Assembly: GCA_035079005.1 (NCBI GenBank)
Contig: CM068713.1
Span: forward strand, 945,001-1,009,000
Source of the DNA: Fraxinus americana
Lineage: Eukaryota; Streptophyta; Magnoliopsida; Lamiales; Oleaceae
DNA length: 64,000 nucleotides
Reading direction: 5' to 3'
Part shown: in pieces, positions 34,217 to 43,484 of the stretch
Layout of the letters: each line of letters begins with the position of its first letter
How positions within the stretch are numbered: the first letter of the stretch is position 1
Position numbers and translations under genes: made by a program
Notes under the pieces: model-generated
Seen by the model: the letters and a program-made list of their open reading frames with translations, nothing else
Database searches by the model: none
What the model was told of the DNA's origin: nothing

Positions 34217-34701
34217 ATCCAGATTATTCCATTCAAGGTGAATATATTATATTGAAATCCAGATTATTCCATTCAAGGTGAATATATTATATTGATCTCC
34301 GTTTGTTTGGGTTTCACCTCATTCATATTATTATTATATGATCGTTAAATGTTTCATTGATTAAATCATATTAATTTTTTTTATACTCTAGATCAATCTC
34401 TCTCCTTTGGTCCTGAAGTGTTTTTGAGTGATAGGTTCAATTGGAAGAGATTTGTAGTCATCATTACTAATTTGACTCGACTGCAACCATATAATCTGAA
34501 ACTATTCAGGTAAATACATACCACTTTTCCATTAGCATTTTGTTAAAAATATTATTTTTGGTTTCTTCAATGTTATTTGTTCCCTGAGTTTGACTAACCT
34601 TTTATAAAATCGATTAAAATGTCTATATTACCCTTAATGATATGGGTTTTCCTTTATTGCAAGATATATCATTTCCTTAAATGGTTTTGACGATCAATAT
34701 A

Positions 34702-34914
34702 TTATATCTTTATATTTTCAATTCTATCTATCAAATCTATCATTTGATCTACTAAATTAACATAATCTGTAATTTTTTGTTTATATTCCTTTACAAGGTT
34801 TTTATATTCCTCATATGGTCTATTTTTATTTTCTAGTTGGGATTTAATATTTTCTATATTTTCTAATATTCTTTCTAACAAGTTATCTAATCTTTTAAAT
34901 GTATATTCTGGCAT
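34702..34914 (-). pseudogene. Viral small ORF D2, tandem copy of D1
   Basis: 70 residues, open, starting 31 bases after the D1 stop. The N-terminal 16 residues match D1 at 12 positions; the rest keeps the helical, Glu/Lys/Asn-rich character (ENKNRPYEEYKNLVKEYKQ). About 10 bases after it the composition changes to host-like sequence. Confidence 0.6.
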
Positions 34915-34944
34915 TTTTAATTAGTATAATGAAACAATAGTAGT

Positions 34945-35175
34945 TTAGTTATCATGGATTCTTTCTCTTTCTTGAATTTTATTATATAATTTCCTTCTAT
35001 CTTGAAATATATCAGAATAACTTTTTAAAATTCTTTTTAATTTTTTATCCATCTTTTCAAGTTCTAGTATATTTCCTTCTTCTTCCATCTGAGAACATAT
35101 TCGAGCAGTATAATCCATTTCATCTCTCATTTTTTCTAGTAAATTATCTAATCCTTTTACAGTATATCCAGGCAT
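34945..35175 (-). pseudogene. Viral small ORF D1, tandem copy of D2
   Basis: 76 residues starting MPGYTVKGLDNLLEKM, Glu/Lys-rich and probably helical. The next ORF begins MPEYTFKRLDNLLERI, so the pair arose by duplication. They lie downstream of the TATA box, that is in the leader or at the start of the next genome turn. Function unknown. Confidence 0.6.
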
Positions 35176-35660
35176 ATTAATTAAAATATGTATATAAACA
35201 AAACATCATTATAATATTCCCTGCGATTCTTTCAAGATATAAGGAAAACTCTATCTAAATTCAACAAAGCTAATAGTTTTCCCTTAGTTTTGATCCTTTG
35301 CTCATATTCTTAGAACATAGTGACCTTCAAGCTCCTGGATCTGCAAATTATTCCCAACGGCTTCCGGCCTTCACGGGATCCTTGCTATTCCAGTTTTTGC
35401 TCTCACTGTATCTTTCCTAAGAATTAAAACTATAGATCTAAATAAAGAAAACTCTTTCTTTGTTAAAGTAAGAGAGAATTTCTTTAATCTTTCAAGAATT
35501 TATGGGAAAGTAGTTTAGAAATTCATTTCTTTTTTGAGAGGATTGGAATGTGAATGATTCTATTTCAGTAGTATTGATATTGAAAATTGATAAAAACTTA
35601 AGCAGAAGAGTGTTTGGCATTCTCACATAGGTTGAGTGCTCAATTTCATTCTGCTTTTCA
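35176..35660 (-). other. Putative leader of the pregenomic RNA
   Basis: About 480 bases downstream of the TATA box with no open frame of note, before the small ORFs D1 and D2. The region contains short inverted stretches, which would suit the structured leaders of this family, but I did not compute a fold. Confidence 0.35.
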
Positions 35661-35676
35661 TCTAGCCCGAAGGCCT

Positions 35677-35685
35677 CTATTTATA
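35677..35685 (-). promoter_or_regulatory. TATA box of the putative pregenomic RNA promoter
   Basis: The minus strand reads TTGTATAAATAGAGGCCTTC, a strong plant TATA box, 175 bases after the last viral ORF. Caulimovirid pregenomic promoters sit at this map position. Transcription would run toward lower coordinates. Confidence 0.65.
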
Positions 35686-35859
35686 CAAGCAAATGAGGCA
35701 ATATTCTTGCCTTCTTACATCATTCCTTACATCATACTCCAATTATGGAGTTTTATAAAAAGTTTCAACCACTTAACCTATAGTGGTTCTATTATTACAT
35801 AAAACAAATGACTTTACATCTTCAGGGCTCCACCCTTCTATCTTTTCTTCCTTCATGTC

Positions 35860-36225
35860 CTACATCTTTATGGGTGTCTTGGCCAGGCAATAACACTCTC
35901 GCAGCTGGCAAGATTCTTGTATAGTAATAGGATTTCCTGGGAATTGATGAATATCAAATTTTGCAATATAGTCCTTCAAGATTTCAGACTTTCTATATCC
36001 TCCATTTGTTACCAACATCCAATTTTCATATTGGCATAGACATGAGAAATTTTTATCATAAAGATTTTGTGCTATGTTGTATATAGCTTTGATCCCAAGT
36101 GCTCTTCTATGTCTTATCCATGACTTGGTAACTTTTGGCATTCTCTTGTCATTCTCCATGACTTCTATATTGAAGTTGTTTGCAACATATCCAATTGAGA
36201 TTATATGATTTGCTGGATAGTACAT
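35860..36225 (-). pseudogene. Viral ORF following the viroplasmin-position ORF, perhaps its C-terminal part
   Basis: 121 residues (MYYPANHIIS...), with a Cys/Tyr/Trp-containing globular composition (FSCLCQYENWMLVTNGGY), lying 36 bases downstream of the previous stop. The close spacing and the lack of any other space before the promoter suggest that the two were once one gene of about 370 residues. Not recognised as a known family. Confidence 0.45.
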
Positions 36226-36260
36226 AACTCCATCATATTCTGGACTAATTGAGTAAAATT

Positions 36261-36977
36261 TTAAATATACTCTTCGTCCTCTAGTATGAGCATGGTATCA
36301 AATTTTTCTAATTCTGCCAAATTTTTTCCTGGATATATTAAATCCAAGAATCCATAATCGACCCACATTTTTATGACTGTAGGATTGCATCCTTCCATGG
36401 CTCTGACTCTAGGATAAACATTTTGTCCTGGAGAGATGAAGTATGAATCATTTATCTTTATTGCATAGACTGCCTGGACTATATCGGCATATCTTTCTTC
36501 GTTTTTGTCTAAAGGGATTTTATCTTCTGGATCCATGATGGTGATTGTTTTGGAATCTCCTTTATTTGCATCTGCTCGTATTGTCACCTTTTTATTTGTT
36601 GTGACTGGTAAAGCATCTCCTGCTGGTATATTGTCCCTTATGGGTCCACTGCTGCTTCCAGCTGTACCTGTTTGGTATAAATTGGTATTTGTTTGGTATG
36701 TATTTGGAAGACCCATTTCTGGGCTGTTTGGTATTTCTGTCTTAGACAGTATATTTTTCAGTTGTGCTGCAATAGCATCAACTTGATTTTTGAGTTCTAT
36801 GAAATTTTTATGCTGTTCGGAAGTTATATCCAACAATGTTTTCATATTTGCATTGTATTCTTCTTTCATTGTTGTAACTCCGATATCTATGTCATCAGCT
36901 TCTTCTTTAAGGAAATCAGTCCTTTTTTGTATATGAAGGACAGATTGATATAATTCCATGATCTTATCTTTATCCAT
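36261..36977 (-). pseudogene. Viral ORF in the viroplasmin/transactivator position, N-terminal part
   Basis: ATG 36977 (MDKDKIMELY) overlaps the RNase H stop. 238 residues: a coiled-coil start (residues 1-80), a Ser/Thr/Pro-rich linker and a compact acidic end (NDSYFISPGQNVYPRVRAM...). In caulimoviruses the ORF after RT/RNase H and before the promoter encodes the transactivator-viroplasmin; this is the reason for the call, as I cannot recognise the domain itself. The ORF stops at 36261 and a further open stretch follows at once. Confidence 0.5.
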
Positions 36978-37439
36978 CAGCAAATTCTATATTCCTGCTG
37001 AGGAAATCTGCAAGATAATTGTTAACACCTTTAATATGAACAATATCAAAATTATAAAAAGATAAATATGCTTGCCATCTGTGTAATCTCCTATACTGGG
37101 GTTCCATTGGTAGTTTATTTCTGATTAATCCTGCAACTTGGGAATTATCAGTTTCAACCATAAATTTCTTAGATAATAGAAATAATGAGAACTTTTTTAT
37201 TCCTCTATTGCTAATAATTCTTTTTCATGTGTGGTATAGTTTATCTCTGTTTGATTAAAGGTTCCACTTGAATATCTACAAATTTCATTTAAATCTGCTT
37301 TTAATATAACTGCTCAATATTTATTTGAGGCATCCGTATTTACAACTAAGTTATCTTTTTCATCTGGTAATCTTAATTTTGGTAAATTTTTACATTCTTC
37401 TTTTAATGATTTAACAATTTCTGTATGTTCATTATTCCA
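36970..37439 (-). pseudogene. Pararetroviral RNase H, interrupted
   Basis: In the same direction as RT, the pieces LVVNTDASNKY (near 37330-37360), INYTTHEKELLAIE (near 37190-37240) and VETDNSQVAGLI (near 37130-37160) with the final HIKGVNNYLADFLSRN match RNase H of caulimovirids. At least one stop (after NTDASNKY) interrupts it. Its TAA at 36972-36970 overlaps the next ORF's ATG in the arrangement ATGGATAA. Confidence 0.8.
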
Positions 37440-38850
37440 TCATTTAGTATTTGTTTTTCTAAATAAAATTTGAATCCTATATCTCTTTTTTGAAAGATTT
37501 TCAATAAATCCTTCTGCATAATTTAGACATCCTAAGAATTTTTGTATTTGTTCTTTAGATTCTAATTTATTTGGAAAACTACTTATCTTTTTAGATATAT
37601 GAGTCTGTAATTTAATCCCTCTATTATCTATTGTTAATTCAAGAAAATCAATTTCTTGTTTTTCTATAATAGCTTTCTTTTTAGAAAGGACAATTCCTTC
37701 CTTTTTACATTCATTTATGAATTGTATCAAATGATTTCTATGTTCTTTCTTACTATTAGAACATATTAATATATCATCAACATATACAATCAGAAATTTA
37801 TTAAATTTTCTAAATATATTATCCATTCTTCTTTGATATATTTGAGATGCATTTTTCAATCCAAAAGGCATAACTAACCATTCGTATTTACCTTGAGGTG
37901 TACTAAAGGTTGTATATTGTATACTATCTTCTTCCATTTTTATTTGCCAAAATCCTGATTTACAATCAAATTTAGAATAGTATTGTTTTCCTTTTGCAAA
38001 GTTTATAAGGACTTCTTTATTTGGTAAAAAGTATCCATCAAATCTAGTATATTTATTTAATTCTTTGTAATTTATAACTATTCTGGCTTTTCCTCTAACT
38101 TGCTCAAAATGTTTCATTACCATAAAGGCTGGATTACTATGGGGTCCATTACTTGATCTAATAAGTTTTTGTTCTAATAATTCTTTTATTTGTTTATCAA
38201 ATTCTTGAGTATCTTGTATAGTATATCTCATTGGTCTAACTCTTATAATTACATTTTCTGTTAATTCTATTTTTGCTTTAGGATGGTTTGGTTTCCAAAA
38301 TGTCAATGGATTTTCTCCATAAACTTTTTCTAATTGTTCTAAAATCTTTTCTATACTCATTTCAACTCTTGTTTTTAAAACTTTCTTATACATTATTCTT
38401 TTATTTCTAATTTCATTTTGTATAATTGGCTTTTTCTCCCATCTATCACCACGCTGGGCTGGCTGAACTCTATAAGGTCTAAATTCTCTTGGTATTTTTA
38501 ATAAATGTCCACAAGGGGTTTGTAACATTATCATATAATTATTTTGCTTATAATACTGGAACTGTTGTATAAAATCATTTCCTAATAGTATATCACATTC
38601 TAACTTGTTATAACTATATATCTTATTGATAATTATTTGTTTACTTCCAAGGATTATACTAATCTTATCAGCACTATTTATTATTTGGGTATCTTCTCCT
38701 GTTACTCCTGTTATTTTTATTTTACTTTTATTTTCCCATGACTTAATTAAAAGATTTTTAAGGCACAAGTTGTTATATCCGATTCTATAATAGTAACTTG
38801 TATATATACTGCTAATGGAAAACTTATCTGGTTATTCATCTTTATTACAT
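37440..38850 (-). pseudogene. pol: Pararetroviral protease and reverse transcriptase, broken
   Basis: The start ATG near 38840 (MNNQISFPLAVYI) is followed after about 30 codons by a frame change; from 38768 the frame is open for 442 codons. The protease part ends in ECDILLGNDFIQQF, the usual closing motif, but its catalytic triplet is not visible (ESD is found where DTG or DSG is expected). RT follows with NPAFMVMKH, RIVINYKELNKYT, MPFGLKNASQIYQRRMDNIF and catalytic YVDD in LIVYVDDILICSN (near 37770-37810). The frame is closed at 37440-37442 before RNase H. Confidence 0.88.
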
Positions 38851-38924
38851 AATATGTTTTGTCCATTATGAAATATATATAATCATTCCCTTTTTATACT
38901 ATAATCTTCAAATCCATTTAAGAA

Positions 38925-39146
38925 ACTCATTCATAATAATATATGAAGATTTATATTCATACTTTCATCTATATAGTATAGTACTATAAGATCAATTCCT
39001 CCTATTTTTATAGGTACTTTAACTTCTAACTCTGTAGTATGTATTTGTCCATCAAAGTTAACATATCTATATGGTTCAGTCTTATAAGGTGTTAATCATT
39101 TATTTCTTATTGAAACTATATGACATTCACTAACTCCTGTATCTAT
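38925..39146 (-). pseudogene. First retropepsin-like domain, fused behind the movement protein
   Basis: DTG starts at 39143. After the stop at 39096-39098 the same frame goes on with ...KVPIKIGGIDLIVLYY and NLHILL, a TGA, then MSFLNGFEDY, that is the closing hydrophobic-ILG-type motif of retropepsins about 70 residues after DTG. Length and order fit one complete aspartic-protease fold. It is distinct from the protease in front of RT. Whether it was ever active is unknown. Confidence 0.6.
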
Positions 39147-40157
39147 TAATATATTTGGTCTTGCTATCTTATCCCTTCCATTAAAATATTCTCCATTTAT
39201 TTTCATATTTCCTGTATTCTTATGTAGTTTCATTTCTCTTGTATGACTAGTTTCTCTTAGTCTACTGGGTAATCTAAGACTTGTTGATCTTCTAATCAAT
39301 TTTCCATCTTTAAATATTATATTTTTATTAGGATATTCTTCTTCCCTAAATTCTATTATATCAGGTTTATCTGTTGATATTCTAAATTCATATTCCATTG
39401 GAATCAAATTTACTTGTTTATTTGGTTCTATAATCTTACTAATATCTTTACATTCCTTATGTACTTCTATATATGGTTTTTTAGAATAAATATTCTCATA
39501 ATTAGAGTTAGTAAATGTATATAAAGTTCTATATTCAATAGTCATAATTTGGTCTCCTGGTTGCATTATATCATTCCTATGTAACTTAAAATGCAATCCT
39601 ATGACTTCATTAAAGTTTTTATCTTTTAATGAAATACAGTATTTTGGATAACAAGTAAATATCATTTTTCTATATGCTAAGTTTCCTTCTATAGTTCCTA
39701 AATGACTATCCCTTAAATTTATTATTCTTCCATCATGTAAACTTACTGTTAATGGTGAATCTATTCCTTCTCTGAATAAGGATTTAAACATTATTTGTAT
39801 TCCTACTAAATAAACATATTGAATCTTTTCACTTTGTTTTTTATTAATTTTTGACAATAATTCATCAACTGTATTTTTTGTTAAAATGTTTAGTTTATGT
39901 GTTCCTTGTATTGTTCTAATATCTATAGTTTTTTCAATCTTATGGTATTCATTTATAGCTATCTTTTCTTTTTTCTAAATCTTATCAAAGATTTCTCATT
40001 TTCCTATTTTTAGATCTAAAGATAGTTTCTGTAATTTTTTAAATTTATTATTATCAAATGTTACCTTTAATCCATATCCTTCAATTCCTTCGTATTTTTT
40101 TGTTTCTATATTATTATTTTCTATTTCTTCAATTTCTTTATTCGGATTTTGACTCAT
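39096..40157 (-). pseudogene. MP: Pararetroviral movement protein with C-terminal retropepsin-like start, interrupted by stops
   Basis: ATG 40157 overlaps the end of the capsid frame. TGA (39998-39996) and a following TAG close the frame early; from 39857 it is open for 253 codons. The middle matches the 30K movement superfamily as used by caulimovirids: SLHDGRIINLRD, GTIEGNLAYRKMIFTCYP, and DQIMTIEYRTLYTF. Such proteins form tubules through plasmodesmata. The tail contains NILIDTGVSECHIV, a retropepsin active-site pattern, and the frame stops at 39096-39098, inside that domain. Confidence 0.78.
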
Positions 40158-41469
40158 TTTCTTCTGAATCTGTTTCACTTATATATACTTCTTGATAATA
40201 ATATTGTTCAATATCAGATATTTCACTTAATTCTTCTTCTATTTCTAAATATTCTTTTTGTAATATTCTAACTTTCTTTTTACTGCAATCTGGGCTTATA
40301 TGTCCTATTTTTCCACAATTCCAATATTTACATTGACTTTTATCTTTCTTATTATAATGTTTATTCTTTTGTTGTCTATTAGGATTAAATTTTCTCCTAT
40401 AGTATCTTCTTCTAGGTTTAATATTCATTTTCTTAAAATTTCTAAACTTTTTAAATCTTCTATTTTTATGTTTTCTCTTAATATTTTTTCTTTCAGGATA
40501 ACATCCTCATTGTGTAGGTTTTTCCATATCTTCACAACATATTCTTGTTAATTTTCCTGATCTTTTTAGTAATTGTCTTTGTTGACATATAAAAGCAAAT
40601 CTATCAAATAGAAATTTTATCCTTGATCCTAAAGACCTTGGTATTCCTATATTATCTCTAATATATTTTTCAAATTCTATTTTGAAATATATTCTCCATG
40701 TTCCTGATAATTTGGTATAGTACATATCTAAATATACTTCTTGATTTTCATTACTATAAAATTGTATATAATAGTAATTTTTAAATTCACAAGTATATTT
40801 CTTTATTTTACACATATCACAAATTGTTAAATTTATTAATTTTATTCTAGTATCGTCTTTTTCTCTTTTTGCTTCATCTTCAAAATTTCTAATCCATTCT
40901 TCTCCTAAGAATTCATTTGCAATATAGGCTACTAACCTTTCTATTCGTTCTTTATCTGATTTTATTATCTCTGTTTGTATATTTCTTTTCATTAGTAATC
41001 TAGTATCATTATTTACTCCTTCCCACCAATTTCTAACATTTCCTTCAAATGATGCTATCAAGAAATCTATTCTTCTATCTGTATTCTCCCATGTATCATC
41101 TTTATTATATAAAAAGAATAGTATCATTGAATCTGCCCAAGTTAGCAAGGCTTTCTTAGTGTCTACTTTACAATCTAGATCTATTTTTGATCCTCCATGA
41201 TTTATTGGTTTATCATAATTATCATTTAGTTCAAATCTATCTTTATATTTATTTCCTTTAGGTGGTTGTCTATTTATTATTTTATCATAAAATTGTTTAT
41301 AGGGTTTAATATATATATGTGCGTAACTTTCATCTGGATCAATTTTTTGATTAGGGGTTTCTGCTGGGGTAGGTCCTCCTCCAGTATTCATTAAAACTTG
41401 GTATTCATCTATATTGTCTAGGCTTAATTGATCAAATTTTTCTATCAATAAGTCTAATTCTTCATTCAT
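40138..41469 (-). pseudogene. CP: Pararetroviral capsid protein, one in-frame stop
   Basis: From ATG 41469 to TAA 40138 the frame is 444 codons with a single internal TGA at 40509-40507. The acidic N-terminus is followed by the capsid core with the recognisable segment FEGNVRNWWEGV (about residue 150). Then come a strongly basic Lys/Arg stretch, a zinc knuckle (YWNCGKIGHISPDC, near 40300-40340) and an acidic C-terminal tail. The first metal-binding Cys of the knuckle is not present (Tyr in that place), one more sign of decay. The protein would build the particle and bind the genome. Confidence 0.82.
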
Positions 41470-41845
41470 CTTTATTTTCTTCTTGAATTTCTTCTTCAAT
41501 TTTTTCCTCTTTTGTTTTTCCTTTTTCTAATAATTTTCTAAAATTTTCTGCTTCTTCTATTATTTTAGGTAAAATATTTTTTCTAAAATAATCATCCATA
41601 CTTCCTGCTTCTATTAGTAAGTTTTCTTTTTCTGTATGTTTTTTCCCTATTCTTGATATTTCTTTTCCTATAAGTTTTTTATCTACCTTTTTATTATTTT
41701 CTTTTATTTCTCTAATTTCGATTTTTAGTATGTTTATATCATTTCTAGTTTCTTTTATTTCACTTCTTAAATCTTGAACATCATTGATCAATATTTTTAT
41801 TAATTCTTTAAGGTCAATAATGTGTTTATCCATATTAGTGTTCAT
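41462..41845 (-). pseudogene. Viral coiled-coil ORF, virion-associated-protein-like
   Basis: 127 residues. Residues about 5-60 form a regular heptad pattern (IIDLKELIKILINDVQDL, then LRSEIKETRNDINILKIEI), as in the N-terminal coiled coil of virion-associated proteins, which lie directly upstream of capsid genes in caulimoviruses. The C-terminus is very Lys/Glu-rich. The stop overlaps the capsid start as ATGAATGA (41462-41469). The frame is intact. The role is inferred from position and coiled coil only. Confidence 0.6.
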
Positions 41846-42167
41846 GTTTTATTTTTGATTGGGTTAAATAGAATAATTGACATTCATTATCTTTTGATTC
41901 TATTGCTTTCTTATTGAATAAGAATTTTTCATAATCTGTAGTTGGAAGTCTTGATAAATTCTTATAATATCTAGCTTTTATTCTGAATTTTTCTTGTTTT
42001 AATTTTAAAATCTGTTTTTCTTGACTATTGGTTAATTTATTATTTTCTTCTTGTTGATCTGGTATTAACCATACATCTTCTATTTGTTGATTTAACCTGT
42101 GTACTGTGTTATAATCTTTATCAAGTTTTTCCTTAAATTTTTCTATATTAATCATTATCCTTATCAT
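41835..42167 (-). pseudogene. Viral small ORF B2, tandem copy of B1
   Basis: Open over 110 codons, rich in Lys, Glu and Gln, with a likely helical middle (NSQEKQILKLKQEKF). Its stop overlaps the start of the next ORF in the arrangement ATGAACACTAA, the compact style of caulimovirids that translate successive ORFs from one RNA. Function unknown; by position it could correspond to the aphid-transmission-type or other accessory ORF, but nothing in the sequence says so. Confidence 0.6.
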
Positions 42168-42176
42168 GTAAATTCA

Positions 42177-42452
42177 TTATTTTCTTTTTGATTGGTTAAA
42201 ATAATATATTCTACATTCAGTATCTTTACAATTTTTATATTTCTTTCATACTTTTGCCTTTTGAGTTCATTGTCTGTTAAGCTTTTTAATTCTTCAAAAT
42301 AATTTGTTTTTTCCTTATATTTTTCTTGTTTTAATTTTAATATTTGTTTTTTCTTGATATTCTGTTGATCTTCTAGGATTTAATAATTCATCTATTATTT
42401 AGTGATTAATTATTTTTATTTTATTTAGTTTCTTAGCCAAATTATTTTCCAT
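42177..42452 (-). pseudogene. Viral small ORF B1, broken tandem copy of B2
   Basis: From an ATG at 42452 the frame is closed early by a TAA; the relation to B2 is seen in different frames. KKKQILKLKQEKYKEKTNYF corresponds to QEKQILKLKQEKFRIKARYY in B2, and KDTECRIYYFNQSKRK before the final TAA corresponds to KDNECQLFYLTQSKIK. At least one stop and one frameshift are needed to connect these parts. B1 has clearly decayed more than B2. Confidence 0.65.
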
Positions 42453-42463
42453 ATTAAGATTTA

Positions 42464-42688
42464 CTATTTTTTGTATTTTTCTTTATAATAAAGAATTATC
42501 TCTTCTTTTTCAATTTCTTTAACAATCATTTTATACATATATCCATCTATTATGTATCCTATTGTTAATTTTTCTAATATTTGTTCTCTTATTTCTCTTG
42601 GTAATTCTTTAGTTATAATTAATGTTATTATCTTTAATTTTCTAGGACGGAGTTCTATTATATACTCTTTTTCCTTGTCTTTTATCAT
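42464..42688 (-). pseudogene. Viral small ORF A2, tandem copy of A1
   Basis: 74 residues, open from an ATG at 42688. It contains ELPREIREQILEKLTIG and DGYMYKMIVKEIEKEE, which line up with A1. It is followed after 12 bases by the start of B1. No membrane segment or known domain. Confidence 0.6.
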
Positions 42689-42728
42689 ATAATATCAATC
42701 TGTTTTAGTAATTGTAATTTCTGTAGTT

Positions 42729-42992
42729 TTAATCATATCTATTTATCTCTTCTCTAATTAAATTATACATATTTTCTTCAAATGTATCTAGTATCATTTC
42801 ATAAGTATACATATCTCTAACAATTTCTAGTTTTATTTTTTCTATTATAAATTGTTTTATTTCCATAGGTAATTTTTCAAGTATTTTTAATGTAGTTGTT
42901 ACTCCTTAGTCATTTAATATTGGTTTTACCATAATTATATTAATTTTTTCTCTTATTATTTTGTATCTATTACCTAAATCTTCGATTTCCAT
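42729..42992 (-). pseudogene. Viral small ORF A1, diverged tandem copy of A2
   Basis: ATG at 42992, TAA at 42731-42729, 87 residues with one in-frame stop after about 28 residues. The second half reads KILEKLPMEIKQFIIEKI and then RDMYTYEMILDTFEEN. The neighbouring ORF at 42464-42688 has the same spacing of LPxEI, IxEK, DxYxYxMI and EE, so the two arose by tandem duplication. Function unknown. LPxEI resembles the first part of an F-box, but the ORF is too short and diverged to claim that. Confidence 0.6.
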
Positions 42993-43090
42993 TAATTTCT
43001 AGTAGTATTTTTTATGATAGTATTTTCCTTAAATCTTATGTTTTTATTTTCCATTTAATCAACTGATTCTTATACATTCCTATAGATCTA

Positions 43091-43104
43091 TGGCTCTAAT
43101 ACCA
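43091..43104 (-). promoter_or_regulatory. tRNA-Met primer-binding site of the pararetrovirus
   Basis: The minus strand reads TGGTATTAGAGCCA, one base away from the usual complement of initiator tRNA-Met. It fixes the conventional start of the viral map and agrees with the minus-strand order of the genes. Confidence 0.82.
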
Positions 43105-43238
43105 ACTCGGGGATGCTACTAATGAGTGAACAAAAATCAAATAATCTTAAATCTCAAAATCTAAAAATCTTTAAAATCTTATTTCAAAAATAGGTTTTAT
43201 GGTCTTCTTAATATCTTAACTTGTTAAAGTTTTATTTG

Positions 43239-43484
43239 TTATAATGTATTGAGTAAATTTTCAAAATCTAACAATATTTGAGAAATTATAATATCCATAT
43301 CTGTTATTATATCTATATTTGAATTAAGAGGAATATCATATTTTAAAATATTTTTTCTCCTTTTTTCTAATTTTTCAATTATATTTTGTATATCTTCTAT
43401 AATTATAGATCTTACAATGCCTTTAGTAAAATTTTCTATCATATTTTCTTTGAAGCATTTTAATATTTTTTGAGATGCAATCAA
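43239..43484 (-). pseudogene. Viral small ORF upstream of the primer-binding site, unknown function
   Basis: 81 residues, rich in Ile, Lys and Glu, with the same base composition as the viral genes. It lies 5' of the primer site, so in a circular genome it would sit in the leader. No motif is recognised and no duplicate was seen. It may equally mark a rearranged end of the integrated copy. Confidence 0.4.

Larger units (their letters stand above)
27572..34690. repeat. Segment A: host DNA duplicated at 55.2-58.7 kb and 60.3-63.5 kb, with later transposon insertions
   Basis: Long stretches recur downstream in the same order: 28240-29470 matches 60330-61470; 29660-29815 and 30918-31110 match 62200-62660; 31420-31815 matches 55390-55650; 31830-31990 matches 58350-58520; 32420-32605 and 33193-33490 match 63040-63420. 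Identity looks high in places but indels are many. Segment A carries a hAT element, at least two miniature elements and a CCGAAC-rich element that one of the other copies lacks. No intact gene is present. It is likely spacer DNA of an NLR cluster. Confidence 0.8.
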
